This document shows, one piece after another, positions 1 through 5,922 of a stretch of DNA of 7,342 nt (position 1 is the first letter of the stretch; each line of letters opens with the position of its first letter). The notes beneath the pieces are model-generated. The model did no database searches. It had not been told where the DNA came from and saw nothing but the letters and a program-made list of their open reading frames with translations. The position numbers were made by a program, and so were the translations under genes. The DNA comes from Methanocaldococcaceae archaeon (GTDB taxonomy: Archaea; AGJL01; Methanococci; Methanococcales; Methanocaldococcaceae): NCBI GenBank assembly GCA_027023665.1, contig JALVUY010000195.1, positions 1 through 7,342 on the forward strand, given 5' to 3'.

Positions 1-420
1 GCCACAAACCTTTCTAATTTTTGATTTAAATAATATACCATCTACACATAACAACAATCCATAAATTGATGCTATAAAAACCCCTAAAAGAGAAGGATAT
101 ATTACAAATACAGAAATAGAAGATATTATGATACATGCTAATCCATAAACAATAATTTCTTCTAAGATTTTATCAAAATATCCATGGACTTTTTTATATA
201 ATCGCTTCTGCCTTATTATTAAGGCGATTCCCATTATAATAATTAAAACCATCGTAATAGTTAATGCCATAATATTCTCAAAAAAAGATAATACCAAATG
301 AAGTAAGAAAAATACCAATGCACTTATAAAATTAGATATAAAATAAACTCTTTTTTTGTATTCTCTATCTTCACTACTATATCCTTCTTCTATTAACTCC
401 AAAATTTCCTTCACATTCAT
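1..420 (-). CDS. Hypothetical multi-spanning membrane protein (partial, C-terminus beyond left edge)
   Basis: I do not recognise this protein. The minus-strand frame opens with ATG at 420 and stays open for 140 codons to the left edge, so the C-terminus is missing. It begins with a charged, probably cytoplasmic stretch (residues 1-25, MNVKEILELIEEGYSSEDRE then YKKR). Four likely membrane helices follow at roughly 26-47, 50-69, 88-107 and 109-130. The loop between helices 2 and 3 is basic (RQKRLYKK, about 70-77), as is the segment after helix 4 (KSKIRK). Both fit the positive-inside rule, giving an N-in, four-helix topology. Only 5 bases separate it from the cfbC stop, and its ribosome-binding site contains that stop, so it is very probably co-transcribed and translationally coupled with cfbC. 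Whether it serves F430 synthesis is unknown. No enzyme motif is visible. Confidence 0.75.
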   Translation of the reverse strand, partial: MNVKEILELIEEGYSSEDREYKKRVYFISNFISALVFFLLHLVLSFFENIMALTITMVLIIIMGIALIIRQKRLYKKVHGYFDKILEEIIVYGLACIIISSISVFVIYPSLLGVFIASIYGLLLCVDGILFKSKIRKVCG

Positions 421-424
421 AAAT

Positions 425-429
425 ATCAC
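425..429 (-). promoter_or_regulatory. Ribosome-binding site of the membrane protein, overlapping the cfbC stop
   Basis: On the minus strand GTGAT (429 down to 425) matches the 3' half of the archaeal GGAGGUGAU consensus and ends 4 bases before the ATG at 420. The cfbC stop codon TGA (428-426) lies inside it, so a ribosome finishing cfbC sits on the next gene's start signal. Confidence 0.6.
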
Positions 430-1298
430 TTATAAAAATTCTTTAATCTCTCTTTAATCTTCCTACCAATCATTAATATTTCCTCATTTTCCAAAGGTTT
501 TGGAATTACCCCACCTTCATTTTCATAAATTTTTTTAGCCAAATCTCTATAAATTGATGCAATTTCACTGTCTGGGGCGTATTCTATAACTGTCTTACCT
601 TCAATTTCGGCCTCTGCTATTAACAAAGAATTTGGAATTTTACCAACTATCTCAGTTCCCAATTTTTTGGCAAACTCTTTAACGATATCTTCTGCATCTA
701 AAGAACCTCTAACATTGTAAATTAATCCTCCTAACGTAATCCTTCCAGTTTTTGCAAATTCCTTAATTCCTTTACAGATATTGTTTGCAGCATATATTGA
801 CATATAGTCAGAGGAAGTTACAATATAAATTTGATTGGCAAGTCCCATTCTCAAAGGCATTGCAAAACCACCACAAACAACATCTCCAAGAACATCATAT
901 AAAACAATATCAACTCCCAATGTTTCAAAAACATTCATCTTCTTTAACAACTCTATTGCCACAATAACTCCTCTCCCAGCACATCCATAGCCTGGCTTAG
1001 GTCCTCCTGCCTCAACGCAGTAAATTCCCTTATAACCTTTATAGACAATATCATCTATACTAATAATCCCCTTTTCTATTGCCTCATCTAAGTTAAGTTT
1101 GTCTAAATTCTTCTCTCTAATTGTATCTAAAACCGTTGGAATCTCCTTTCCACCTCTTAAATTTGAGGTACAGTCGTGTTTTGGATCACAACCAATAACC
1201 ATAACCTTCTTCCCTTCATTTGCCAAAGAAGCGGCTATATTACACACAGTTGTAGATTTACCAATACCACCCTTACCATAAAAGGCAATTTGTTTCAA
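426..1298 (-). CDS. cfbC: CfbC, NifH-like reductase component of Ni-sirohydrochlorin a,c-diamide reductive cyclase (coenzyme F430 synthesis)
   Basis: This homodimeric Fe-S ATPase passes electrons to its CfbD partner, which reduces and cyclises Ni-sirohydrochlorin a,c-diamide on the way to F430, the methyl-coenzyme M reductase cofactor. With the TTG start at 1298 it has 290 residues. Visible motifs are the P-loop GKGGIGKST (8-16), the cluster cysteines C106 (GYGCAGRG) and C142 ([10 protein letters not shown]), and the switch segment YDVLGD (134-139). C106 and C142 correspond to the two cysteines per NifH subunit that hold the bridging 4Fe-4S cluster. The stretch [15 protein letters not shown] (36-50) follows the methanogen CfbC/NflH group rather than true nitrogenase NifH, which has GCDPKADST there, and no nifD/nifK homologue is adjacent. 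An in-frame GTG at 1307 gives a longer frame but lies inside the ribosome-binding site. A membrane protein follows 5 bases downstream; the PHP gene lies 96 bases upstream. Confidence 0.9.
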   Translation of the reverse strand: MKQIAFYGKGGIGKSTTVCNIAASLANEGKKVMVIGCDPKHDCTSNLRGGKEIPTVLDTIREKNLDKLNLDEAIEKGIISIDDIVYKGYKGIYCVEAGGPKPGYGCAGRGVIVAIELLKKMNVFETLGVDIVLYDVLGDVVCGGFAMPLRMGLANQIYIVTSSDYMSIYAANNICKGIKEFAKTGRITLGGLIYNVRGSLDAEDIVKEFAKKLGTEIVGKIPNSLLIAEAEIEGKTVIEYAPDSEIASIYRDLAKKIYENEGGVIPKPLENEEILMIGRKIKERLKNFYK

Positions 1299-1302
1299 AA
1301 AT

Positions 1303-1310
1303 ACCACCTC
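1303..1310 (-). promoter_or_regulatory. Ribosome-binding site that sets the cfbC start at a TTG
   Basis: Minus-strand GAGGTGGT (1310 down to 1303) is a near-complete match to GGAGGUGAU. Four bases later comes TTG (1298-1296), followed by AAA CAA ATT, giving the usual [11 protein letters not shown] amino end. The in-frame GTG at 1307-1305 is part of this site and so cannot be the start. Confidence 0.75.
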
Positions 1311-1326
1311 TTTTTACTTTCTTGCC

Positions 1327-1378
1327 TATATAAATAAAAATAGAAAATAAAATTAAACTTAATTCCAATAAATATAAA
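1327..1378 (-). promoter_or_regulatory. Candidate cfbC promoter region
   Basis: The 96-base gap between the PHP stop and the cfbC start is almost pure A/T. Two box A-like sequences read on the minus strand: TTTATATT at 1378-1371 and an exact TTTATATA at 1334-1327. With about 25 bases from box to start site, the upstream box would give a leader of roughly 50 bases that keeps the ribosome-binding site. The downstream box would start transcription at or past that site, so the upstream one is the better candidate despite its poorer match. Transcript mapping would decide. Confidence 0.35.
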
Positions 1379-1394
1379 TTAAATTAAAAACTCT

Positions 1395-2273
1395 TTAAAT
1401 GTTTAAACATTCCTCTAACTTTTCTTTAGCCTTCTTTTTAAGATAGTAATTTCCTATAAATCCAGATAGTATTGGAAGTGGAGTAAACATATACATAAAG
1501 CCTCCAAAAACTCCTAAAATTTTTTTATAAAATTTTATTGAATTTATTTTTTCATCTTCTACCTTGAATAACATAGATTTTATTAATTTTTTCTCTGATT
1601 CTAATACTATATCATAACTCCATAAAATAGCCTGATATAGAGGAGTTGGCTTTCCCCCAAATGTTGTTCTTTTTTTAATTATTGCTTTATATAAATCATC
1701 AGCTGAATTTCCTTCAAATAATGTATAGGCGTTTCCTACCATTCTTGCTATATGTGCATCACTACTTCCAATAAATGCAAATGGCTTTTTATGATAATTT
1801 TCTATAACTTTGTTTAAAGCAATATTATTTACAATTCCATCTCTATGATAAGCGTTAAAAACTTCTACACCATCTAAATCTAAATCAAATATCCTATCTT
1901 CAAGAGATTTACATATTGGGCTATATGGATGTGGTGCTATCGCCAATCCTCCCTGTTCTTTAATTCTTTCAATAGTTTCTTCTGGAGTTAAATATTTAGG
2001 AATCTCTTCATTTAAAAATAAGCCAATAATTTCTCCTTCAGTAGTTAAAATTTCACTTCCAACTATAACTTCAATATCAAACTCTTTTTCTAATTTTTTA
2101 GTCTCAATCCCCCCTCTTATTGTATTGTGGTCAGTTATTGCTATAACTCCAATATTTCTTTTTTTAGCCATTTTTAAAATATTCCTTGGCTCTTCTACAG
2201 AATCAGGAAATTTTAACTTCCAAAATCTTCCTATACCTGAATATTTAGTATGTATATGTAAATCTGCCTTCAT
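1395..2273 (-). CDS. PHP-domain metal-dependent phosphoesterase with C-terminal hydrophobic segment
   Basis: This 292-residue protein has the PHP fold signature in order: DLHIHTKYSG (H6, H8), ITDHNTIRGG (D48, H49), VGSEILT (E74), APHPYSP (H115) and GSSDAHIARMVG (D172, H174). These are the metal ligands of the family, whose members hydrolyse phosphoesters using two or three metal ions. The substrate cannot be told from sequence; nucleotides or phosphorylated sugars are possible. After the catalytic domain, residues about 250-277 form a hydrophobic stretch (LGVFGGFMYMFTPLPILSGFIGNYY) followed by a lysine-rich tail, suggesting a C-terminal membrane anchor with the enzyme in the cytoplasm. The ATG at 2273 is chosen because GGAGAT lies just upstream and because family members begin close to the DLHIHT motif. 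A longer frame from a TTG at 2330 translates a T-rich spacer. It lies 60 bases after nnr, possibly in the same transcript. Confidence 0.85.
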   Translation of the reverse strand: MKADLHIHTKYSGIGRFWKLKFPDSVEEPRNILKMAKKRNIGVIAITDHNTIRGGIETKKLEKEFDIEVIVGSEILTTEGEIIGLFLNEEIPKYLTPEETIERIKEQGGLAIAPHPYSPICKSLEDRIFDLDLDGVEVFNAYHRDGIVNNIALNKVIENYHKKPFAFIGSSDAHIARMVGNAYTLFEGNSADDLYKAIIKKRTTFGGKPTPLYQAILWSYDIVLESEKKLIKSMLFKVEDEKINSIKFYKKILGVFGGFMYMFTPLPILSGFIGNYYLKKKAKEKLEECLNI

Positions 2274-2276
2274 ATT

Positions 2277-2282
2277 ATCTCC
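2277..2282 (-). promoter_or_regulatory. Ribosome-binding site fixing the PHP gene start
   Basis: Minus-strand GGAGAT (2282-2277) lies 3 bases before the ATG at 2273. It supports this start over the TTG at 2330, which would add 19 residues and has no visible ribosome-binding site. Confidence 0.6.
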
Positions 2283-2290
2283 TACTTCTG

Positions 2291-2333
2291 ATTTTAAAAA
2301 TAAAATAAAAATAAACAATAAGAAAAACAAATT
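2291..2333 (-). terminator. Possible U-rich archaeal terminator after nnr
   Basis: Directly after the nnr stop, the RNA-sense strand is a long T-dominated stretch with several runs of four or five T (TTTTTC, ATTTTTATTTTATTTTT). Archaeal intrinsic termination needs U-rich tracts rather than hairpins, and I see no hairpin here. Termination may be partial, with read-through into the PHP gene. The same stretch is read as the false hydrophobic leader of the longer PHP frame. Confidence 0.35.
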
Positions 2334-3770
2334 TTATTCAAAGAGTTTTAAAACATTTGGAATTTTTTCAATTAAATCTAATGCTGTATAGTAATAACCT
2401 TTTTCCTTTAAAAGTAAATCCCCAGCGTATCCATTTATAAATGCTCCACAACATGCAGAAATAAAAGGCTCATTTGTAGCAAATAGCCCCCCAATTAACC
2501 CTGCCAATACATCCCCAGAACCCCCAACTGTCATTCCTGCATTTCCTGTCTTATTTATTTTTAGATTATCTGAATTAAATATTATGTCATACTTTCCTTT
2601 TAATACAATCGTTGATTTTACTTCCTCTATATTATTTAAGTCTATTTTCATATATTCAAACTCTTTTTTATGGGGTGTAAATATGTAATTTTCAGAGAAT
2701 TCAATATTATCATAATCAATAACTTTAATTGCATCAGCATCAATTATAACCTTTTTATCATATTTTGATAAAAATTCATTTACAAATGACTTTGTTTTGC
2801 TATTATTAGACAATCCATTCCCCAACACAACGACATCATACTTTTTAGCGATATTTAAAGCATAATCAACGTGTTGAGCACTTAAATAGTTATCTTCAAC
2901 CTTATACATAATAAACTCTGGATGATTTAATTTGTCTATTACACAATTAACAGAAAGAATCCCTACCAAATCAACAACTTTTAATGCCGCCAATCCAGCC
3001 AATATTGGAGCTCCAAAGAAATCTTTACTACCTCCTATAATTAATACTTTCCCATTCTGTCCTTTGTGGCTATTTTTATCTCTCTTTTTTAATGCTTTTA
3101 AGTCACCCCATCCAACTATATATTCTGCCTCTTTTGGTATCCCTATTTTTTCAACAATTACATTTCCTTTATTTATCGTCTTTCTCTTATGGAATGTTAT
3201 AGTTAAGTCACTCTCTAAGTTTCCAGTTTCTACATCAACGCTCACAACAAAAATATCTTTATTTATTTTCTTTAATTCGTTTATTTTATTAACTATTGTC
3301 TTATATGGCTCTCTCAACTCTCCTTTAATTCCTGTTCCTATCATAGCATCTACAATAACTGCCGTTTTCTCCTTTAAACTTTCAAAAATATCCTCAATAT
3401 CATCAAATCCTCTAATTTCCATAATTTTTATATTTCCAAACTCTGCTAAATTTTTTAGTATTTTAAAGTTCTCTCTTGCCTCGTAAGTTTTTATCTCTGA
3501 TTCTTTTCCAATTAATATAACAATTCCTCTTCCTAAATGCCTCGCCGCAACAAAGCCATCTCCACCGTTATTTCCAGTTCCACATAAAAAAATGTATTCC
3601 TCTGCCTCAATATCTTTAATTTTATCATATACTACCTTTCCAGCATTTTCCATTAACAGTATCTTTTGAACTCCTAAATACTCTGCGTTGTCATCAATAA
3701 TAGCCATTTCCTTTGGAGTTATAACATCTTTTTCTTTTATTTTCTCCTTTAAAATGTTAAATATCTCCAT
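2334..3770 (-). CDS. nnr: Bifunctional NAD(P)H-hydrate repair enzyme Nnr (epimerase + ADP/ATP-dependent dehydratase)
   Basis: Nnr repairs hydrated NADH/NADPH (NADHX, NADPHX), which form by heat or by glyceraldehyde-phosphate dehydrogenase side reactions. The N-terminal YjeF_N domain epimerises R- to S-NAD(P)HX and the C-terminal ribokinase-like domain dehydrates the S form using ATP or ADP. With the start at 3770 it has 478 residues. The epimerase half shows CGTGNNGGDGFVAARHL (about 63-79), VDAMIGTG (140-147) and SDLTITFHK (187-195). The dehydratase half shows GKVLIIGGS (240-248), IIDADAIKV (342-350), FTPHKKEFE (364-372) and NAGMTVGGSGDVLAG (410-424) with D420 as the expected catalytic base. 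One oddity is that the usual PSG loop of the epimerase is shortened to VETGNLES. Three in-frame ATGs exist (3791, 3779, 3770); the last is best placed relative to GGGAGAGG. It is divergent from the aldolase gene. Confidence 0.93.
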   Translation of the reverse strand: MEIFNILKEKIKEKDVITPKEMAIIDDNAEYLGVQKILLMENAGKVVYDKIKDIEAEEYIFLCGTGNNGGDGFVAARHLGRGIVILIGKESEIKTYEARENFKILKNLAEFGNIKIMEIRGFDDIEDIFESLKEKTAVIVDAMIGTGIKGELREPYKTIVNKINELKKINKDIFVVSVDVETGNLESDLTITFHKRKTINKGNVIVEKIGIPKEAEYIVGWGDLKALKKRDKNSHKGQNGKVLIIGGSKDFFGAPILAGLAALKVVDLVGILSVNCVIDKLNHPEFIMYKVEDNYLSAQHVDYALNIAKKYDVVVLGNGLSNNSKTKSFVNEFLSKYDKKVIIDADAIKVIDYDNIEFSENYIFTPHKKEFEYMKIDLNNIEEVKSTIVLKGKYDIIFNSDNLKINKTGNAGMTVGGSGDVLAGLIGGLFATNEPFISACCGAFINGYAGDLLLKEKGYYYTALDLIEKIPNVLKLFE

Positions 3771-3779
3771 TACTTTCAT

Positions 3780-3787
3780 CCTCTCCC
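3780..3787 (-). promoter_or_regulatory. Ribosome-binding site of nnr
   Basis: Minus-strand GGGAGAGG (3787-3780) lies 9 bases before the ATG at 3770. The ATG at 3779 would start directly after it, and the ATG at 3791 lies upstream of it. This favours the protein beginning MEIFNILKEK, but the site is not a perfect match and the ATG at 3779 stays possible. Confidence 0.45.
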
Positions 3788-3814
3788 ACATAGATACTTA
3801 TTAATATCATTAAT

Positions 3815-3828
3815 TATAATATATTATA
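3815..3828 (-). promoter_or_regulatory. AT palindrome, candidate nnr box A
   Basis: TATAATATATTATA is a perfect 14-base palindrome between the divergent genes. Read on the minus strand it is TATA-like, and about 25 bases from its end puts transcription start near 3790, just ahead of the nnr ribosome-binding site. Because it is symmetric it could also bind TBP in the other orientation. Confidence 0.35.
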
Positions 3829-3835
3829 TTGGTTG

Positions 3836-3844
3836 TTATATATA
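3836..3844 (+). promoter_or_regulatory. Box A (TATA) of the aldolase gene
   Basis: TTATATATA is a good match to the methanogen TTTATATA box A. A start about 25 bases downstream falls near 3867-3870, giving a leader of about 15 bases that contains the ribosome-binding site AGGGGGT at 3873-3879. Confidence 0.55.
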
Positions 3845-3872
3845 CATTTCAGCGTAATATTTCAATTAAATT

Positions 3873-3879
3873 AGGGGGT
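3873..3879 (+). promoter_or_regulatory. Ribosome-binding site of the aldolase gene
   Basis: AGGGGGT ends 4 bases before the ATG at 3884. It equals AGGAGGT with one A replaced by G, which can still pair with U of the 16S tail as G-U. Confidence 0.6.
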
Positions 3880-3883
3880 TTTT

Positions 3884-4804
3884 ATGGTAAAGAAACTTAG
3901 AAAGAAAGATATAAAGGTTCCATTAACTGTTCCAGAAAGTGTTAAAAAAGAATATATTAGTAATTATTTAGAATTAACTAAAAAGACAGGAAATGTTATG
4001 ATATTTGCAGGAGATCAAAAAATTGAGCATATGAATGATGATTTCTTTGGGGAGGGGATTGCTAAGGAAGATGCATCTCCAGAGCATCTATTTAATATAG
4101 CGAGTAAAGGAAAAATTTGTGCATTTGCCACTCAACTTGGATTAATTGCAAGATACGGAATGGACTATAAAAAAGTTCCATACATTGTAAAGATTAATTC
4201 TAAAACGCATCTTGTTAAAAGTAGAGATCCTATAAGTAAGGCATTAGTAACTGTTAGAGATGTTGTCAATTTTAAAGAAAACTCTGGATTAAATATTTTG
4301 GGAGTTGGCTACACTATCTACCCAGGAAGTGAATATGAGCATATAATGTTTGAGGAGGCATCTAAAGTTATATTAGAAGCTCATAGGCATGGATTAATTG
4401 CAATAATTTGGAGTTATCCAAGGGGTAAGAATGTTGAAAATGAAAAAGACCCTCATTTAATTGCTGGAGCTGCTGGAATTGCATGTTGCTTAGGAGCAGA
4501 TTTCGTAAAAGTTAATTATCCCAACTGCGACAATGCCGCTGAAAGATTTAAAGAGGCAGTATTAGCCGCTGGAAGAACAGGAGTTTTATGTGCAGGAGGA
4601 AAGAGTGTAGATCCAGAAATATTTTTAAAAAGAATTTGGGAGCAAATAAATATTAGTGGAGCAAGAGGAAATGCTACTGGAAGGAATATACATCAAAAAC
4701 CATTAGATCAGGCAGTAAGGATGTGTAACGCAATATATGCAATAACTATTGAAGGTAAAAGCGTAGAGGAAGCATTAAAGATATATTATGGAGATAAAAA
4801 ATAA
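3884..4804 (+). CDS. Archaeal class I fructose-bisphosphate aldolase / 6-deoxy-5-ketofructose-1-phosphate synthase (MJ1585-like)
   Basis: This 306-residue Schiff-base aldolase of the DhnA family closely resembles M. jannaschii MJ1585. MJ1585 is reported to cleave fructose 1,6-bisphosphate and to join a dihydroxyacetone-phosphate unit to methylglyoxal. The product, 6-deoxy-5-ketofructose 1-phosphate, is the sugar precursor for aromatic amino acids in methanogens without the standard DAHP route. Visible features are FAGDQKIEH (41-49, active-site D44), IWSYPRG (175-181) with Y178 as the likely general acid, DFVKVNYP (206-213) with Schiff-base K209, and phosphate-binding CAGGKS (236-241) and GARGNATGRN (259-268). 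The Y-to-K spacing of 31 equals that of characterised archaeal relatives. AGDQKIEH separates it from the MJ0400-type ADH synthase, which has a DHG motif there. The start has a good ribosome-binding site and box A. The gene ends flush against the converging trmO. Confidence 0.9.
   Translation: MVKKLRKKDIKVPLTVPESVKKEYISNYLELTKKTGNVMIFAGDQKIEHMNDDFFGEGIAKEDASPEHLFNIASKGKICAFATQLGLIARYGMDYKKVPYIVKINSKTHLVKSRDPISKALVTVRDVVNFKENSGLNILGVGYTIYPGSEYEHIMFEEASKVILEAHRHGLIAIIWSYPRGKNVENEKDPHLIAGAAGIACCLGADFVKVNYPNCDNAAERFKEAVLAAGRTGVLCAGGKSVDPEIFLKRIWEQINISGARGNATGRNIHQKPLDQAVRMCNAIYAITIEGKSVEEALKIYYGDKK
4796..4801 (-). terminator. T6 tract directly after the trmO stop
   Basis: On the minus strand the trmO stop (4807-4805) is followed by TTATTTTTTATC, with six consecutive T at 4801-4796. 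This is the right place and composition for a short archaeal U-tract terminator. It lies inside the last codons of the opposing aldolase gene, whose lysine codons supply the T run. Confidence 0.35.
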
Positions 4805-5182
4805 TTATTTTGGACAATCCAACTCTTCTGAAAATATTTTTATGTCAATAATTGGTGTGTTGTCATAAGCATCAATTTTATCAATAATAATTTTATTTTT
4901 ATTAATTTTGTGGATTTTTACTGTGTATTTTCCAATAGGATTAGGTCTATACGGAGAGCGGGTAGCAAACACACCCTTTAATGGATTTTTTATATCTCCT
5001 TTTGGATGAACCTTTAAAATTTTTCTTTTTTCCTCGTCATCATTTTTGTGAAACCAGAGGAGAATAATAATATAATCTCCTTCTTTTAAACCATCTAATC
5101 CATCCGTATATTCATCAAATATCTCTAAAATAGTATAATTTTCATTCTGCTCTACAATTCCAATAGGTTTTAAGTAAAACAT
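4805..5182 (-). CDS. trmO: TrmO-like (TsaA/UPF0066) tRNA t6A37 N6-methyltransferase
   Basis: TrmO uses S-adenosylmethionine to methylate threonylcarbamoyl-adenosine (t6A) at position 37 of ANN-decoding tRNAs, giving m6t6A. The 125-residue protein is a single small beta-barrel domain, like other archaeal members, and lacks the extra C-terminal part of the roughly 235-residue E. coli enzyme. It begins with the family's KPIGIV element (5-10). The family signature FATRSPYRPNPIG is intact at 72-84, and DAYDNTPIIDIK (104-115) is the second conserved block, where many relatives have DGTP rather than DNTP. The ATG overlaps the stop of tatD (TAATG), and its ribosome-binding site lies inside tatD, so the two are translationally coupled. 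The methyltransferase role is known for the bacterial family and inferred here; substrate specificity in this organism could differ. Confidence 0.82.
   Translation of the reverse strand: MFYLKPIGIVEQNENYTILEIFDEYTDGLDGLKEGDYIIILLWFHKNDDEEKRKILKVHPKGDIKNPLKGVFATRSPYRPNPIGKYTVKIHKINKNKIIIDKIDAYDNTPIIDIKIFSEELDCPK
4891..4920 (+). terminator. Possible T-rich termination region for the aldolase gene, inside trmO
   Basis: The aldolase has no spacer downstream, so its transcript must end inside the antisense of trmO. The first strongly T-rich plus-strand stretch lies about 90-115 bases past the stop (TTTTATTTTT, TTAATTTTG, GGATTTTTA). No hairpin is seen. This is a compositional guess. Confidence 0.2.
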
Positions 5183-5922
5183 TATAATCTCCTCTTAAAA
5201 AACTTACATGCATTTTTATAAATAACTTTTTTTACTTCTTCAACATCCATCTCTTTAATTTTACCTATCTCTTCAACAACCAATTTAACATTCTTTGGTT
5301 CATTTTTAGCTCCTTTAATTGGAGATAAGTAAGGACTATCAGTTTCAGTTATTAAGTAATCTATATCTAACTTTTCTACAAGTTTTTTATGATGCTCTGA
5401 AAAACATAATAGAGTAGATATTGAAATTAAATTTTCTTCTTTGCTTATCTCTTTTGCAGTTTCTAAATCTCCACTGTAGCAGTGAAACATAATATCAACT
5501 TTATCTTTAGCTATATCAAATATCTTTCTCTCAAAACCTCTTGCATGAACTACAATTGGTTTATCCAACTCAATGGCTAATGATAAAAATTTTTTAAATA
5601 TTTCTTCTTGCCTTTCATAGTTTTCATCTTTAATATCCATCCCAATCTCTCCAACAGCTAAAATCTCATTCTCATTATTTCTAATTAAATTATAAACTTT
5701 ATCTATTGTTTTGTTATCTGCCTTAACCCTTGAAGGATGATAACCTAAAGTCAAATAAATATTATATTTTTTCTTAAATTCTAAAGCTCTTAAACATCCT
5801 CCTAAGCTTGCTCCACTTGTTACTATTATGACCTTCTCTTTTTTAGCTCTTTCAATTACTTCATCTCTGTTTTTATTAAAATTTTTGTCCTCTATATGAC
5901 AGTGAGCATCAACATAAAACAT
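5182..5922 (-). CDS. TatD-family metal-dependent hydrolase (probable DNase)
   Basis: This is a 246-residue TIM-barrel hydrolase of the amidohydrolase superfamily. All the usual metal ligands are visible: DAHCHI (H7, H9), VGEIGMD (E92), VVHARG (H126), MFHCYSG (H147) and TETDSPYLSP (D195). H62 in GYHPS is also conserved in the family. Characterised TatD proteins are Mg-dependent 3'-5' exonucleases acting on DNA or RNA, and some have roles in repair. The exact substrate here is unknown, so no gene symbol is given. Length and ending (NACKFFKRRL, matching the family's NAxxLF end) are typical. The start at 5922 has AGGTGGT three bases upstream. Its last codons (AAG AGG AGA TTA) form the ribosome-binding site of trmO, and the stop overlaps the trmO start by one base. 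It is divergent from the DUF362-ferredoxin gene. Confidence 0.88.
   Translation of the reverse strand: MFYVDAHCHIEDKNFNKNRDEVIERAKKEKVIIVTSGASLGGCLRALEFKKKYNIYLTLGYHPSRVKADNKTIDKVYNLIRNNENEILAVGEIGMDIKDENYERQEEIFKKFLSLAIELDKPIVVHARGFERKIFDIAKDKVDIMFHCYSGDLETAKEISKEENLISISTLLCFSEHHKKLVEKLDIDYLITETDSPYLSPIKGAKNEPKNVKLVVEEIGKIKEMDVEEVKKVIYKNACKFFKRRL
5187..5194 (-). promoter_or_regulatory. Ribosome-binding site of trmO inside tatD
   Basis: Minus-strand GAGGAGAT (5194-5187) lies 4 bases before the trmO ATG. It is made from the Arg-Arg-Leu codons that end tatD, so the coding end of one gene doubles as the translation signal of the next. Confidence 0.65.

Noticed and set aside
785..1281. Two 60-codon plus-strand frames opposite cfbC
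   Set aside because: They are antisense to conserved P-loop and cluster-binding codons, show no family resemblance and have no convincing start signal.
426..1298. Calling the NifH-like gene a nitrogenase iron protein
   Set aside because: The [15 protein letters not shown] stretch fits the CfbC/NflH group, and no nifD, nifK or other nif genes are next to it.
2274..2330. Signal peptide on the PHP protein
   Set aside because: It depends on a TTG with no visible ribosome-binding site and translates a T-rich spacer; a good site precedes the ATG at 2273.
2125..2391. 88-codon plus-strand frame across the PHP/nnr junction
   Set aside because: It is antisense to the conserved PHP amino end and the nnr carboxyl end; the sequence is low-complexity and motif-free.
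2932..3486. 184-codon plus-strand open frame opposite nnr
   Set aside because: It lies wholly antisense to a clearly conserved enzyme, has biased hydrophobic/Ser/Pro content typical of antisense frames, and has no recognisable motif.
3792..3872. Small RNA or riboswitch in the nnr-aldolase gap
   Set aside because: The gap is short and nearly all A/T, with only a 14-bp AT palindrome; no GC-stable stem is visible, and promoters explain it.
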